Source: Aliirhizobium wenxiniae (lineage in GTDB: Bacteria; Pseudomonadota; Alphaproteobacteria; Rhizobiales; Rhizobiaceae). From it: a stretch of 64,000 nucleotides of DNA. Under the pieces are notes generated by a model, which was not told the origin of the DNA, searched no databases, and saw nothing but the letters and a program-made list of their open reading frames with translations. The stretch lies in the NCBI RefSeq assembly GCF_014201355.1, contig NZ_JACHEG010000002.1:62001-126000 (forward strand), read 5' to 3'. This document shows, piece after piece, positions 7,810 through 17,885 of this stretch (its first letter is position 1; every line of letters begins with the position of its first letter). The position numbers and the translations under genes are program-made.

Positions 7810-9480
7810 CTACTGAACCCTTGTTACGAACACCGTGACCACAGGCTTCTTGCCCCAGGCGATATTGGCGGCCGAGCGGACGGCGCGGCGGACGGATTCG
7901 CGGACCGTGTCGAGATCCTTGCGGCGGGCGCGCGGGATGCTTTCGACGGCGCCGAGAACGGCATCATAGAGGCCGTCATCCATGTCCTCGCCCTCGTCGT
8001 CGAATTCCGGCAAGCCGAAAGAGACGAGATCGGGGTCGGCGAGGAATTCATAACGCTGGTCGAGCACGATGTTGACCGAGACATGGCCGACAAAGGAGAG
8101 CTTGCGGCGATCGCTGATGCCCATCTCGTCCAGATCGCCGATCAGCTTGCCATCCTTGTAGATGCGGCCGAAGGGAGCGTCGTCGATGATTTCGGCGGGA
8201 CCGGGCGCGAGGCGCAGGATGTTGCCGTTACGGACCCGCGGGATCTGGCCGATGCCGGCGGATGCGCCCAGTTCGGCCTGGGCCGTGAGATGCGCTGCCT
8301 CACCGTGAACGGGCACGAGGATCTGCGGTTTCGTCCACTCGTACATCTTCAGAAGTTCGTTACGGCGCGGGTGGCCGGAGACGTGGACCAGCGCATCGGA
8401 ATCGGTGACGATCTTGATGCCTTGCTCAATCAGCGCATTCTTGATCTCGATAATCGGCTTTTCATTGCCCGGGATGGTGCGTGAGGAAAAGACGACCGTA
8501 TCGCCCTTGGTGAGCGCCACATGGCGCATCTCGTCACGGGAAATCTTGGCAAGGGCCGCACGGGACTCGCCCTGGCTTCCTGTCAGGATGACGACGACCT
8601 TGTCGCGCGGGATGTAACCGTATTCGTCTTCGGCAAGAAAAGGTTTCAGGCCTTCCATGATGCCGATATCCTGAGCAACGTTGACGACGCGCTTGAGCGA
8701 CGAACCGAGCAACAGGACTTCGCGACCAGCTGCGTTTGCTGCTTCCGCGATCGAGCGGATACGGCCGACATTGGACGAGAAGGTAGTGACAGCTACCCTG
8801 CCCTCGGCTTCCTCGATCACCTTCTGCAGGCCGGCGGAGACTTCTTCTTCTGACGGCGACACGCCTTCGCGCAGTGCGTTGGTGCTGTCGCACATCAGGG
8901 CCAGAACGCCCTCGTCGCCAATGGCGCGGAAACGCGCCTCGTCGGTGAGCGGGCCGAGCGTCGGCTTGGCGTCGATCTTCCAGTCGCCGGTATGGACGAC
9001 ATTGCCGAGCGGCGTGCGGATGACCAGCGACATCGGCTCGGGGATGGAATGGTTGACGCCGACGGCCTCGATCTCGAACGGGCCGACATTGATGCGGTCG
9101 CCGGCCTTGAAGATGGTGATCGGGATTTCGGCGCGGTCGCCTTCGTACTTGCGCTTGGCTTCCAGCATGCCGGCGGTAAACGGCGAGGCATAGACCGGTA
9201 CGTTGAGGCCCGGCCACAGATCGTTCAGCGCACCGTAATGGTCTTCGTGGGCATGGGTGATGATCATGCCCTTGAGATTGTTGCGCTGGGACGCGAGGAA
9301 ACGGATATCGGGAAGAACGAGATCAACGCCGGGAAGATCGGGACCCGGGAAGGTCACGCCCGCATCGACCATGATCCACTGACGCTTCTGTGGCGGTCCA
9401 TAGCCATAAAGAGCGAGGTTCATGCCGATCTCGCCCACACCGCCCAGCGGCAAAAACACCAGTTCGTCTTGATTAGCCAT
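7810..9480 (-). CDS. rnj: Ribonuclease J
   Basis: A 556-aa metallo-beta-lactamase/beta-CASP nuclease that processes and degrades RNA in the cytoplasm. The zinc-binding motif HAHEDH is at residues 76-81, VHTGDWKID follows near residue 165, and the beta-CASP part carries ILTGSQGE and SGHPRRNEL with the last metal-binding histidines. The N-terminal FLPLGGVGEIGMN is diagnostic for RNase J. It is 8 bases downstream of birA and the whole nuo-birA-rnj run is co-directional, so it may be at the end of the complex I transcript. Confidence 0.95.
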   Translation of the reverse strand: MANQDELVFLPLGGVGEIGMNLALYGYGPPQKRQWIMVDAGVTFPGPDLPGVDLVLPDIRFLASQRNNLKGMIITHAHEDHYGALNDLWPGLNVPVYASPFTAGMLEAKRKYEGDRAEIPITIFKAGDRINVGPFEIEAVGVNHSIPEPMSLVIRTPLGNVVHTGDWKIDAKPTLGPLTDEARFRAIGDEGVLALMCDSTNALREGVSPSEEEVSAGLQKVIEEAEGRVAVTTFSSNVGRIRSIAEAANAAGREVLLLGSSLKRVVNVAQDIGIMEGLKPFLAEDEYGYIPRDKVVVILTGSQGESRAALAKISRDEMRHVALTKGDTVVFSSRTIPGNEKPIIEIKNALIEQGIKIVTDSDALVHVSGHPRRNELLKMYEWTKPQILVPVHGEAAHLTAQAELGASAGIGQIPRVRNGNILRLAPGPAEIIDDAPFGRIYKDGKLIGDLDEMGISDRRKLSFVGHVSVNIVLDQRYEFLADPDLVSFGLPEFDDEGEDMDDGLYDAVLGAVESIPRARRKDLDTVRESVRRAVRSAANIAWGKKPVVTVFVTRVQ

Positions 9481-9488
9481 TCTTCTTC

Positions 9489-10259
9489 TTATTCCGTTTT
9501 CATAAAGAATACATCACCTGCCGCGATCGGCAGGACTTGTCCACCCCCCATGTCGAGTAACAGCAGGCCGCCGTCGTCGATCCCGGCAAATCTGCCCTCC
9601 AGCGACCTGTCGGGAAGATTGACGGTTATGCGTTCGCCGACACCGCAGGCGACCTCCCGCCAGCGGCGCACGATCTCGGCCGTGCCCCTACCCTCATCCC
9701 ATATTTCGAGCGCAATTGCCATGGACTTGAAGAGGTGGGCGAAAAGCTCGTCTGGCGACACGGCCGCACCATGATCGACAAGACGAGTGACGCCATAAGG
9801 CGCGCTGTCGGGCATATGGCGGATATTGATGCCGATGCCGATGACCAGTGCCCTTCGTCCGTCGGGGAGCGGCTCGCCTTCCAGGAGGATGCCGCAGGTC
9901 TTGCGGCGATCGATCAGGATATCGTTCGGCCATTTCACCTGAAGGGCAGCGTCCCCCGGCGGCAATACCGCACCAACCGCATCGTGGACGGCAACTGCGA
10001 TCGCAAGCGGCAGGGACGCGACACGGTCCATGGGCGCTGGATCAATCAGCAGCAGGGAAGCGTAAAGATTGCCCGGTTCAGAGGTCCAGGCACGGCCGCG
10101 CCGGCCGCGACCTTCGGTCTGGCGGGCGGCAGTCACCCACAACAAACCGGGATCGCCCGCGCGAGCGCGGGCGAGACATTCGTTATTTGTGGAGCCTATG
10201 TCGTCAAGCGCGACATGACGGAAAGCTTCGAGCGAGAAGCGGCCCTTTTGCGCCGCCAT
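9489..10259 (-). CDS. birA: Biotin--[acetyl-CoA-carboxylase] ligase
   Basis: Attaches biotin to the carrier protein of acetyl-CoA carboxylase and related enzymes. The 256-aa length indicates a class I ligase without the DNA-binding domain of E. coli BirA. Visible are the GRGRRGRAW biotinyl-AMP loop near residue 50 and KWPNDILI near residue 109 with the catalytic lysine. It starts 2 bases after the nuoN stop codon region, so it is translationally linked to the nuo operon, an arrangement shared among rhizobia. Confidence 0.93.
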   Translation of the reverse strand: MAAQKGRFSLEAFRHVALDDIGSTNNECLARARAGDPGLLWVTAARQTEGRGRRGRAWTSEPGNLYASLLLIDPAPMDRVASLPLAIAVAVHDAVGAVLPPGDAALQVKWPNDILIDRRKTCGILLEGEPLPDGRRALVIGIGINIRHMPDSAPYGVTRLVDHGAAVSPDELFAHLFKSMAIALEIWDEGRGTAEIVRRWREVACGVGERITVNLPDRSLEGRFAGIDDGGLLLLDMGGGQVLPIAAGDVFFMKTE

Positions 10260-10261
10260 CC

Positions 10262-11704
10262 TCAGAAGAACGACCGTGCGGCAGCATCCGCTGCAGAGGC
10301 GATCGGTCCACCATAAAGGATGTAGGTCGTGATCAGCAGGCCAGAAATGCCGAAGATGAAGCGCAGTTCACCGGGAGTGCGTTCGAACTCGCCCTTCGGT
10401 TCATCGAACCACATCAGCTTGACGATGCGTAGATAATAATAGGCAGCCACGACCGAGGTGAGGAAGCCGACGACGGCAAGCGTGAAGAGGCCTGCTTCGA
10501 CAGCCGCCAGGAAGACATAATATTTGGCGAAGAAGCCTGCCAGCGGCGGAATGCCTGCCATGGAGAACATCTGCGCCGTCAGCACGACTGCCATGAAAGG
10601 CTTTCTTGCAAACAGGCCTGCAAGCTCGTCGATCTCCTCGACATAGGTGCCATCCGGGCGGCGCATCGACATGATGCAGGCGAAGGTGCCGAAAGACATC
10701 ATCATGTAGATGAGCATGTAGAGAGCGACACCGGAAACGCCGCTTTCGCTACCTGCCGAGAGGCCGACAAGCGCAAAGCCCATGTGGCCAATCGAGGAAT
10801 ACGCCATCAGGCGCTTGATGTTTTTCTGGCCGACGGCTGCAAACGAGCCCAGCGCCATGGAGGCAATTGCCACGAAAACGATGATCTGGCGCCAGTCGGC
10901 TATGAGCGGCAGGAAGGTTTCCGAGGTCAGGCGGATGAGGATTGCCATGGCGGCGATCTTCGGGCCGGCAGCGAAGAAGGCCGTGACCGGAGTCGGTGCA
11001 CCTTCATAAACGTCCGGTGTCCACATGTGGAAGGGAACGGCGGAGATCTTGAAGCAGGCGCCGGCGAGCATGAAGACCATGCCGAAGACGAGGCCCAAGC
11101 CGCGGGTTTCCGAGGAGAGCACGGTGGCGATTTCCTGGAAGCCGGTATTGCCGGTGAAGCCGTAGACCAGCGACATGCCGTAAAGCAGCATGCCTGAAGA
11201 CAGCGCGCCGAGGACGAAATATTTCAGGCCGGCTTCCGTCGAACGCAGGCTGTCGCGGTTGAATGCGGCAACGACATAAAGCGCCAGCGACATCAGCTCG
11301 AGGCCGAGATAGAAGGCGATCAGGTCATTGGCCGAGATCAGCAGCAGCATGCCGAGCGTCGAGAGAACCAGCAGGACCGGATACTCGATCTTGTCGAGCT
11401 GCATGGCCTTGCCCTGAACAGCAGACATGGCGAGCGCGAAAATCGAGCCGGCGATTGCCGCGACCTTCATGAAGCGGGCGAACGGATCAACGATGAAGGC
11501 ACCGCCGAAGGCTTCGCCATTGCCGGAAGAGACCGTGATCAGCAATCCGACGACAGCGAGAAGTGCGATGGACAGCCCTGAAATGAGCTGGTTCGACTTT
11601 TCGCCGATAAAGACACCCATCATGAGGAGCACGAGCGCGCCGACCGCCAGAATGATTTCGGGCAGAGCAAACTGCAGACTTTGAGAGAAGAGTTCAGGAG
11701 TCAT
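10262..11704 (-). CDS. nuoN: NADH-quinone oxidoreductase subunit N
   Basis: Proton-pumping antiporter-like membrane subunit of complex I, 480 aa. The start [16 protein letters not shown] at 11704 is the family start; an upstream in-frame extension to 11770 runs into nuoM and is discarded. Many membrane helices, the conserved lysine region [15 protein letters not shown] and the [16 protein letters not shown] segment are visible. It is the last nuo gene, 19 bases after nuoM. Confidence 0.97.
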   Translation of the reverse strand: MTPELFSQSLQFALPEIILAVGALVLLMMGVFIGEKSNQLISGLSIALLAVVGLLITVSSGNGEAFGGAFIVDPFARFMKVAAIAGSIFALAMSAVQGKAMQLDKIEYPVLLVLSTLGMLLLISANDLIAFYLGLELMSLALYVVAAFNRDSLRSTEAGLKYFVLGALSSGMLLYGMSLVYGFTGNTGFQEIATVLSSETRGLGLVFGMVFMLAGACFKISAVPFHMWTPDVYEGAPTPVTAFFAAGPKIAAMAILIRLTSETFLPLIADWRQIIVFVAIASMALGSFAAVGQKNIKRLMAYSSIGHMGFALVGLSAGSESGVSGVALYMLIYMMMSFGTFACIMSMRRPDGTYVEEIDELAGLFARKPFMAVVLTAQMFSMAGIPPLAGFFAKYYVFLAAVEAGLFTLAVVGFLTSVVAAYYYLRIVKLMWFDEPKGEFERTPGELRFIFGISGLLITTYILYGGPIASAADAAARSFF

Positions 11705-11723
11705 AGTCTTATCTGTCCCGTCA

Positions 11724-13235
11724 TCAATTCGCAGCCTGAGCGGCGGTCGCCACGGCCTGGATGGCCGCATGGTAATTGGTTACTATCCTGTCGACAGTCG
11801 CTGCGGAGGCGTCGAACACCGGCGCAGGATAGATGCCAAAGAAGATGGTCACAACGATCAGCGGCCAGACGATGCAGTGTTCGCGGAAGGAAATGTCCAC
11901 AAGGCCCTGCATCAGTGGCGACTTCGCCTGACCGAAGATCATGCGGCGGTAGAGCCACAGCATGTAGGAGGCGGAAAGAACGACACCCGTGGTCGCAAAG
12001 AACGCCGTCCAGACACTGACACGGAAGACGCCGACAGTCGCCAGGAATTCGCCGACGAAGGCGGACGTGCCCGGCAGGCCGACATTGGCCATGGTGAAGA
12101 TCAGGAAGGCCAGCGCGTATTTGGGCATGCGATGCACGAGGCCGCCGTAGTCGCCGATGTTACGCGTGTGGGTGCGCTCGTAGACGATACCGACGCAGAG
12201 GAAGAGCGCGCCGGAGATGACGCCGTGCGACAGCATCTGGAAGATCGCGCCGTGCAGGCCTTGCTGGTTGACCGCGAAGATTGCCATCGTCACGTAGCCC
12301 ATGTGAGCGACGGAGGAATAGGCGATCATCTTCTTGATGTCGGTCTGCATCAAAGCCACGAGCGATGCGTAAATGATAGCGATGACCGACAGCGTCAGGA
12401 TCATCGGCGTGAAATAGTCTGACGCCAACGGGAACATCGGCAGCGAGAAGCGCAGGAAGCCGTAGCCGCCGAACTTCAGGAGCAGAGCTGCAAGGTCGAC
12501 CGAGCCTGCAGTCGGCGCTTCGACGTGCGCATCCGGCAACCAGGTGTGGAACGGCCACATCGGCACCTTGACCGCAAAGGACAGGAAGAAGGCCAGGAAC
12601 AGCCAGTACTGCATCTCCGGCGAGAACTTGTAGGCAAGCAGGACCGGAATGGAAGTGGTACCAACTTCCGCATACATGACCAGGATGCCGACCAGCATGA
12701 AGACCGAGCCGGCCAGCGTGTAGAGGAAGAACTTCATCGACGCGTAGATACGACGCGGTCCGCCCCAGACACCGATGATCAGGAACATCGGGATCAAGCT
12801 CGCCTCGAAGAAGACGTAGAAGAGGACGAGGTCCATCGACACGAAGACGCCGACGATCAGCACTTCCAGGATGAGGAAGGCAATCATGTATTCACGCGCA
12901 TGCAGCGTGATCGCCTTCCAGCTGGTCAACACGCCGAACGGCATGAGGAACGTCGCCAGCACGACGAACATGACGGACAGGCCGTCGACGCCGATATGAT
13001 AGCTGATGCCCTTGCCGAGCCAGTAATACTGCTCGACCATCTGGTAGTCGGCGCTGGTGCCATCGAAACCGTACCAGACGACCAGCGACAGGAGGAAGGT
13101 GATGATTGTCGTGATCAGCGAGATGATCATGACGTTCTGGCGACCGTCGTCGGTGTCGTCGCGGGTAAAGACCAGCAACAGCACGCCCACCATCGGGAGG
13201 AAGGTGACCGTGGAAAGAATAGGCCAATCGGTCAT
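11724..13235 (-). CDS. nuoM: NADH-quinone oxidoreductase subunit M
   Basis: Antiporter-like membrane subunit of complex I, 503 aa. Conserved glutamate region [19 protein letters not shown] and the lysine/histidine segment [14 protein letters not shown] are present, with 14 or so membrane helices. Its start codon overlaps the nuoL stop by one base (TGATG), indicating coupled translation. Confidence 0.97.
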   Translation of the reverse strand: MTDWPILSTVTFLPMVGVLLLVFTRDDTDDGRQNVMIISLITTIITFLLSLVVWYGFDGTSADYQMVEQYYWLGKGISYHIGVDGLSVMFVVLATFLMPFGVLTSWKAITLHAREYMIAFLILEVLIVGVFVSMDLVLFYVFFEASLIPMFLIIGVWGGPRRIYASMKFFLYTLAGSVFMLVGILVMYAEVGTTSIPVLLAYKFSPEMQYWLFLAFFLSFAVKVPMWPFHTWLPDAHVEAPTAGSVDLAALLLKFGGYGFLRFSLPMFPLASDYFTPMILTLSVIAIIYASLVALMQTDIKKMIAYSSVAHMGYVTMAIFAVNQQGLHGAIFQMLSHGVISGALFLCVGIVYERTHTRNIGDYGGLVHRMPKYALAFLIFTMANVGLPGTSAFVGEFLATVGVFRVSVWTAFFATTGVVLSASYMLWLYRRMIFGQAKSPLMQGLVDISFREHCIVWPLIVVTIFFGIYPAPVFDASAATVDRIVTNYHAAIQAVATAAQAAN

Positions 13236-15226
13236 CAGACAGAACTCCCGAGCATCATCCAGGTAATCAGGGCAGCGACGCCAAGCAGCATCGTGAAGGC
13301 ATAGTGATAGAGGTAGCCGGTCTGCAGGCGCACGACGCGGTTGGCAGTGTCAACAACCCGGGCGGCAACGCCATTGGGTCCGAAGTGGTCGATCGTACCG
13401 ACATCGACCTTCTGCCAGAAGAAGCGGCCGAGAGCCTTAGCGGAACGGACGAACAGGAAGTTGTAGAGTTCGTCGAAATACCACTTGTTGAGCAGGAACT
13501 GGTAGAGGCCCGGCTGTGCCGCCGCGAGCTTCTTCGGCGTTTCCGGCGACTTGATATAGAAATACCAGGCAGTGAAGAAGCCGATCAGCATGGCGATGAA
13601 GGGTGACAGCACGACGAGGAACGGCACGTGGTGGAATTCGTGCAGCAGTTCGTTGTGTTCCGAAGTGAAGAGCGCGCCCTTCCAGAAGGTGTCATAGGCG
13701 TCGCCATAGAACATGCCCTTGAAGATCACGCCTACCAGAACTGCGCCGACGGCGAGAACATAGAGCGGGATGAGCATGACATTCGGGCTTTCATGCACGT
13801 GATGCATGACCTCGTGGCTCGCGCGTTCCTTGCCGAAGAAGGTGAGGAAAGCAAGACGCCAGGAGTAGAAGCTGGTGAACAGTGCCGCGATGACGAGAAG
13901 CGTGAAGGCAAAACCCGAGACCGCCGAGTGCGAGGCATAGGAGGCCTCGATGATGACGTCCTTGGAGAAGAACCCGGCAAAACCGATCGGCGTGAACGGG
14001 ATACCAACGCCGGTCAGCGCCAGCGTGCCGATGGTCATCATCCAGAAGGTAACCGGGATGTGTTTCCTGAGGCCACCCATCTTGCGCATGTCCTGCTCGC
14101 CATCGACGGCATGGATGACCGAGCCGGCGCAAAGGAACAGCAGCGCCTTGAAGAAGGCGTGGGTGAAGAGATGGAAGATCGCCGCGCCATAGGCACCGAC
14201 GCCGAGCGCGACGAACATATAGCCGAGCTGCGAGCAGGTCGAGTAGGCGATGACGCGCTTGATGTCGTTCTGGACGAGGCCGACGGTCGCCGCGAAGAAG
14301 GCGGTGATCGCACCGATGATGGTGACGACGGTCAAGGCATCAGGCGACTGTTCGAACAGTGGCGACATGCGGGCGACGAGGAAGACGCCGGCGGTAACCA
14401 TGGTTGCGGCATGGATGAGAGCCGAGACCGGAGTCGGGCCTTCCATCGCGTCCGGCAACCAGGTGTGCAGCAGGAACTGCGCCGACTTGCCCATTGCTCC
14501 CATGAAGAGCAGCAGGCAGGCGGCAGTCATGGCACCCTCGCGGGTCAGCGTCAGGCCGAAGACGTCAAAGACGGCGCGTGCGGCATCAGGAGAGCCTTCT
14601 GCGGGCAAATAGGTACCCGCATTGGCGAAAATCGTTTCAAAGTTGATCGAGCCGAACATGACGAAGACGGCGGCGATGCCGAGCATGAAACCGAAGTCAC
14701 CGACGCGGTTGACGATGAAAGCCTTCATCGCGGCGGCATTGGCCGAGGGGCGATCATACCAGAAGCCGATCAGGAGATAGGATGCGAGACCGACGCCTTC
14801 CCAGCCGAAGAACATCTGCAGCAGGTTATCCGACGTGATGAGCATCAACATCGTGAAGGTGAAGAGCGACAGATAGGCGAAGAAGCGCGGACGGTGCGGA
14901 TCGGTGTGCATGTAACCGACGGAATAGACATGCACGAGGAAGGAGACCGTGTTGACGACGACGAACATGACCGCCGTCAGCGTGTCGATGCGCAGTGCCC
15001 AGAAGACGTCGATGTTGCCGGACTGGATCCAGCGCAGAACCTCGACGCTCATGGTTTCCTGGGAACCGAGCGCAACCTGGAAAAAGACGATCCAGGACAG
15101 GACGACGACGATCGCCATCAGGCCGCAGGTGACGAATTCGGAGGCCTTTGCGCCGATCTGGCGACCGAAAAGGCCCGCGATCAGGAAGCCGACCAGAGGA
15201 AGGAAGACGATAAGCTTGTAGATCAT
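13235..15226 (-). CDS. nuoL: NADH-quinone oxidoreductase subunit L
   Basis: Largest antiporter-like membrane subunit, 663 aa, at the far end of the membrane arm. Features include [36 protein letters not shown] and a long C-terminal part that forms the lateral helix along the arm. It begins 7 bases after the nuoK stop codon region and overlaps nuoM by one base. Confidence 0.97.
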   Translation of the reverse strand: MIYKLIVFLPLVGFLIAGLFGRQIGAKASEFVTCGLMAIVVVLSWIVFFQVALGSQETMSVEVLRWIQSGNIDVFWALRIDTLTAVMFVVVNTVSFLVHVYSVGYMHTDPHRPRFFAYLSLFTFTMLMLITSDNLLQMFFGWEGVGLASYLLIGFWYDRPSANAAAMKAFIVNRVGDFGFMLGIAAVFVMFGSINFETIFANAGTYLPAEGSPDAARAVFDVFGLTLTREGAMTAACLLLFMGAMGKSAQFLLHTWLPDAMEGPTPVSALIHAATMVTAGVFLVARMSPLFEQSPDALTVVTIIGAITAFFAATVGLVQNDIKRVIAYSTCSQLGYMFVALGVGAYGAAIFHLFTHAFFKALLFLCAGSVIHAVDGEQDMRKMGGLRKHIPVTFWMMTIGTLALTGVGIPFTPIGFAGFFSKDVIIEASYASHSAVSGFAFTLLVIAALFTSFYSWRLAFLTFFGKERASHEVMHHVHESPNVMLIPLYVLAVGAVLVGVIFKGMFYGDAYDTFWKGALFTSEHNELLHEFHHVPFLVVLSPFIAMLIGFFTAWYFYIKSPETPKKLAAAQPGLYQFLLNKWYFDELYNFLFVRSAKALGRFFWQKVDVGTIDHFGPNGVAARVVDTANRVVRLQTGYLYHYAFTMLLGVAALITWMMLGSSV

Positions 15227-15233
15227 GACCCGA

Positions 15234-15542
15234 TCAGCCCTTCATCACATTGACGTCGTCGACGGCGATCGAGCCGCGGTTGCGGTAGAAGACGACAAGA
15301 ATTGCAAGACCGATGGCGGCCTCCGCAGCCGCGACAGTCAGAATGAACAAAGCAAAGACCTGGCCGACGATGTCGTTGAGGAACGACGAGAAGGCGACCA
15401 TGTTGAGATTGACCGCGAGCAGGATCAGCTCGATCGACATCAGGATGATGATGACGTTCTTGCGGTTCAGGAAGATGCCGAAAACGCCGAGCGTGAAGAG
15501 GATGGCGCTGACCGTGAGGTAGTGGGAAAGACCGATTTCCAT
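15234..15542 (-). CDS. nuoK: NADH-quinone oxidoreductase subunit K
   Basis: A 102-aa membrane subunit with three helices. The conserved glutamates used in proton transfer are visible in [11 protein letters not shown] and [13 protein letters not shown]. Start MEIGLSHYL at 15542. It is 25 bases downstream of nuoJ. Confidence 0.97.
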   Translation of the reverse strand: MEIGLSHYLTVSAILFTLGVFGIFLNRKNVIIILMSIELILLAVNLNMVAFSSFLNDIVGQVFALFILTVAAAEAAIGLAILVVFYRNRGSIAVDDVNVMKG

Positions 15543-15567
15543 TTTACTGTTCCTTTTTCCCGCTTCC

Positions 15568-16182
15568 TCAGAGCCCTTGGCCCGGCTTGACCTTGATCAC
15601 TTCGACGGCCGTTTCCGGCGTGCGAGCGACCTGGCGCGAAACATCCTGTCGCTTGATGTTCTGGCGATGGCGCAAGGTCAGCACGATTGCGCCGATCATC
15701 GCCACCAGCAGAACCATGCCGGCGATCTGGAAGAAATAGACGTAGTGGGTGTAGAGCACGTCGCCGAGGGCGGCGGTATTGGTCCGCTCCGCCGGGTTCG
15801 GGATCGGCATGGTGATGGAAGATGCCGCTTCCGGCGACAGAACGCTCGAGCCGATGACGAGGATCAGCTCGGCCGCAACCACCAGACCGACCAGCATGCC
15901 GATCGGCGCATATTGCAAGACGCCGGATTTCAGTTCGGCGAAATCGATGTCGAGCATCATCACGACGAAGAGGAAGAGAACCGCCACCGCGCCGATATAG
16001 ACGACCAGCAGGATCATCGCGAGGAATTCAGCGCCGGTCAGAAGGAAGAGACCGGCCGCATTGAAGAAGACCACGATGAGAAAGAGAACCGAGTGGACAG
16101 GGTTCCTGGACGAAATGACCATGAACGCCGACGCGACGGCGATGAACGCGAACAGATAGAAGAATAGTGCCTGCAGACCCAT
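15568..16182 (-). CDS. nuoJ: NADH-quinone oxidoreductase subunit J
   Basis: A 204-aa membrane subunit with five helices. The conserved [19 protein letters not shown] stretch, which contains the pi-bulge helix of the E-channel, lies near residues 60-78. Start [13 protein letters not shown] at 16182. A 124-base gap with two hairpins separates it from nuoI. Confidence 0.97.
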   Translation of the reverse strand: MGLQALFFYLFAFIAVASAFMVISSRNPVHSVLFLIVVFFNAAGLFLLTGAEFLAMILLVVYIGAVAVLFLFVVMMLDIDFAELKSGVLQYAPIGMLVGLVVAAELILVIGSSVLSPEAASSITMPIPNPAERTNTAALGDVLYTHYVYFFQIAGMVLLVAMIGAIVLTLRHRQNIKRQDVSRQVARTPETAVEVIKVKPGQGL

Positions 16183-16271
16183 CGTGGTGCCTTCTCGTCC
16201 CTCGTCGAGATCGGGCTTTGCGCCCTACCCGCCTGACCGGTGCCATTTCGGCGCCAGCATGAATTTGAATG

Positions 16272-16297
16272 AGCCGAAAGCCTCTCAAGCCTTCGGC
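16272..16297 (-). other. Hairpin in the nuoI-nuoJ spacer
   Basis: GCCGAAAG and CCTTCGGC can pair with one mismatch, just downstream of the perfect palindrome at 16300-16323. Together the two structures fill the start of the only sizeable gap inside the nuoI-nuoN stretch. They may be RNA processing or stability signals. Confidence 0.4.
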
Positions 16298-16299
16298 GA

Positions 16300-16323
16300 A
16301 TGCGCCTTACCGGTAAGGCGCAT
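16300..16323. other. Perfect 24-bp palindrome over the nuoI stop codon
   Basis: The sequence ATGCGCCTTACC followed by GGTAAGGCGCAT is fully self-complementary. It covers the last four codons and the TAA stop of nuoI (stop at 16307-16309). In RNA it would form a 10-bp stem with a 4-nt loop. No T-tract follows, so it is not a standard terminator. Confidence 0.7.
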
Positions 16324-16795
16324 CCATTGCGATATTGCGGGCGATCTCCCGTTCCCAGCGATCGCCGTTTTCCAGAAGCCGTGCCTTGTCGAAATAAAGC
16401 TCTTCGCGGGTTTCCGTCGAGAACTCGAAATTCGGGCCTTCGACGATCGCGTCGACCGGGCATGCTTCCTGGCAAAAGCCGCAATAGATGCACTTCACCA
16501 TGTCGATATCGTAACGCACCGTGCGGCGGGTGCCGTCATTGCGGCGCGGACCGGCTTCGATGGTGATCGCCTGAGCGGGACAGATCGCCTCGCACAGCTT
16601 GCAGGCGATGCAACGCTCTTCGCCGTTCGGATAACGGCGCAGCGCATGCTCACCGCGGAAGCGTGGGCTAACCGGCCCCTTTTCGAACGGGTAGTTGATC
16701 GTGGCCTTCTGCTTGAAGAAATACTTCATCGACAGGAAGAAGGCGCCGACGAACTCCTTCAGGAACAGCGAGTTGATAGCCTGTGCAATAGCCAT
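16307..16795 (-). CDS. nuoI: NADH-quinone oxidoreductase subunit I
   Basis: A 162-aa peripheral-arm subunit that carries two [4Fe-4S] clusters. The eight ligands are C62, C65, C68, C72 and C102, C105, C108, C112, in [12 protein letters not shown] and [15 protein letters not shown] at 16795 (MAIAQAINS) is preferred over 16807 because GGAGAA stands 4 bases before it and the length then fits relatives. The stop codon is embedded in a 24-bp palindrome. Confidence 0.97.
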   Translation of the reverse strand: MAIAQAINSLFLKEFVGAFFLSMKYFFKQKATINYPFEKGPVSPRFRGEHALRRYPNGEERCIACKLCEAICPAQAITIEAGPRRNDGTRRTVRYDIDMVKCIYCGFCQEACPVDAIVEGPNFEFSTETREELYFDKARLLENGDRWEREIARNIAMDAPYR

Positions 16796-16834
16796 CTTAT
16801 TCTCCAATGATGCCGAGGGACGAACCGGACATGA

Positions 16835-17884
16835 TCAAGCCCATCCCGTCAGTTTCAGCACGAATGCAACGATGATCAGCATGATGAGCGACAGCGGAAG
16901 GAAGACCTTCCAGCCGAGACGCATGAGCTGGTCATAACGGTAGCGCGGTACGAATGCCTTCACCATGGCGATCATGAAGAAGACCATAGTGCCCTTGAGC
17001 ACGAACCAGATGACACCCGGGACCCAGTTCAGGATTGCGATATCAACCGGGGGCAGCCAGCCGCCAAGGAAGAGGATGGTCGTCAGCGAGCAGACCATCA
17101 GGATGGCTGCATATTCCGAGAGCATCAACATCATGTACGGAGCCGAGCCGTATTCGACCATATAGCCGGCGACCAGTTCGGATTCAGCTTCCGGAAGATC
17201 GAAAGGCGGACGGTTGGTTTCGGCGAGGCCCGAGATGAAGAAGATCACGAACATCGGGAAGAGCGACAGCCAGTGCCAGTCGAGGAAAGAGTTAGGCAGA
17301 CCGAGCTTGGTGCCGAGACCGTCCTGCTGCGACATGACGATATCCGTCAGGTTCAGCGAGCCGACGCAGAGAAGGACCGCGACGATGACGAAACCGATCG
17401 AGACTTCATAAGACACCATCTGGGCCGCGGAACGGAGCGCGCCGAGGAACGGGTATTTGGAGTTGGATGCCCAACCCGCCATGATGATCCCGTAGACCTC
17501 AAGCGAGGAGATCGCGAAGATGTAGAGAATGCCGACATTGATATCGGCAATCGCCCAGCCTTCATTCAGCGGGATGACAGCCCAGGTGGCAAGCGCCAAT
17601 GTGACGGAGACGAGCGGCGCCAGGAGGAAGACTGCCTTGTTGGCGCCGGCCGGAATGATCGGCTCCTTGAAGACGAACTTCAGAAGGTCGGCAAAGGACT
17701 GGAACAGACCGAAAGGACCAACGATATTCGGGCCGCGGCGCAGCTGTACGGCAGCCCAGATCTTGCGGTCAGCCAGCAGGATATAGGCGATGAAAACCAG
17801 AAGGCACACCAGGAGCAGAAGCGACTGCCCCAGCATGATGAGCGCCGGCCAAACGTAGGTCCAGAAGAACACATCCATATTCAT
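16835..17884 (-). CDS. nuoH: NADH-quinone oxidoreductase subunit H
   Basis: Membrane subunit next to the quinone site, 349 aa from ATG 17884 (MNMDVFFW) or 347 aa from 17878. It has eight helices and the diagnostic [22 protein letters not shown]-type loop near residues 40-60 (read as [11 protein letters not shown] then [10 protein letters not shown]). The [19 protein letters not shown]-like loop near residue 205 is also present. It starts 1 base from the nuoG stop, so translation is coupled. Confidence 0.97.
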   Translation of the reverse strand: MNMDVFFWTYVWPALIMLGQSLLLLVCLLVFIAYILLADRKIWAAVQLRRGPNIVGPFGLFQSFADLLKFVFKEPIIPAGANKAVFLLAPLVSVTLALATWAVIPLNEGWAIADINVGILYIFAISSLEVYGIIMAGWASNSKYPFLGALRSAAQMVSYEVSIGFVIVAVLLCVGSLNLTDIVMSQQDGLGTKLGLPNSFLDWHWLSLFPMFVIFFISGLAETNRPPFDLPEAESELVAGYMVEYGSAPYMMLMLSEYAAILMVCSLTTILFLGGWLPPVDIAILNWVPGVIWFVLKGTMVFFMIAMVKAFVPRYRYDQLMRLGWKVFLPLSLIMLIIVAFVLKLTGWA

Positions 17885-17885
17885 A

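Noticed and set aside
13628-15253. 541-codon plus-strand frame
   Set aside because: It is antisense to nuoL, extremely rich in Asp, Glu, Arg and His as expected for the reverse of membrane-protein codons, with no domain.
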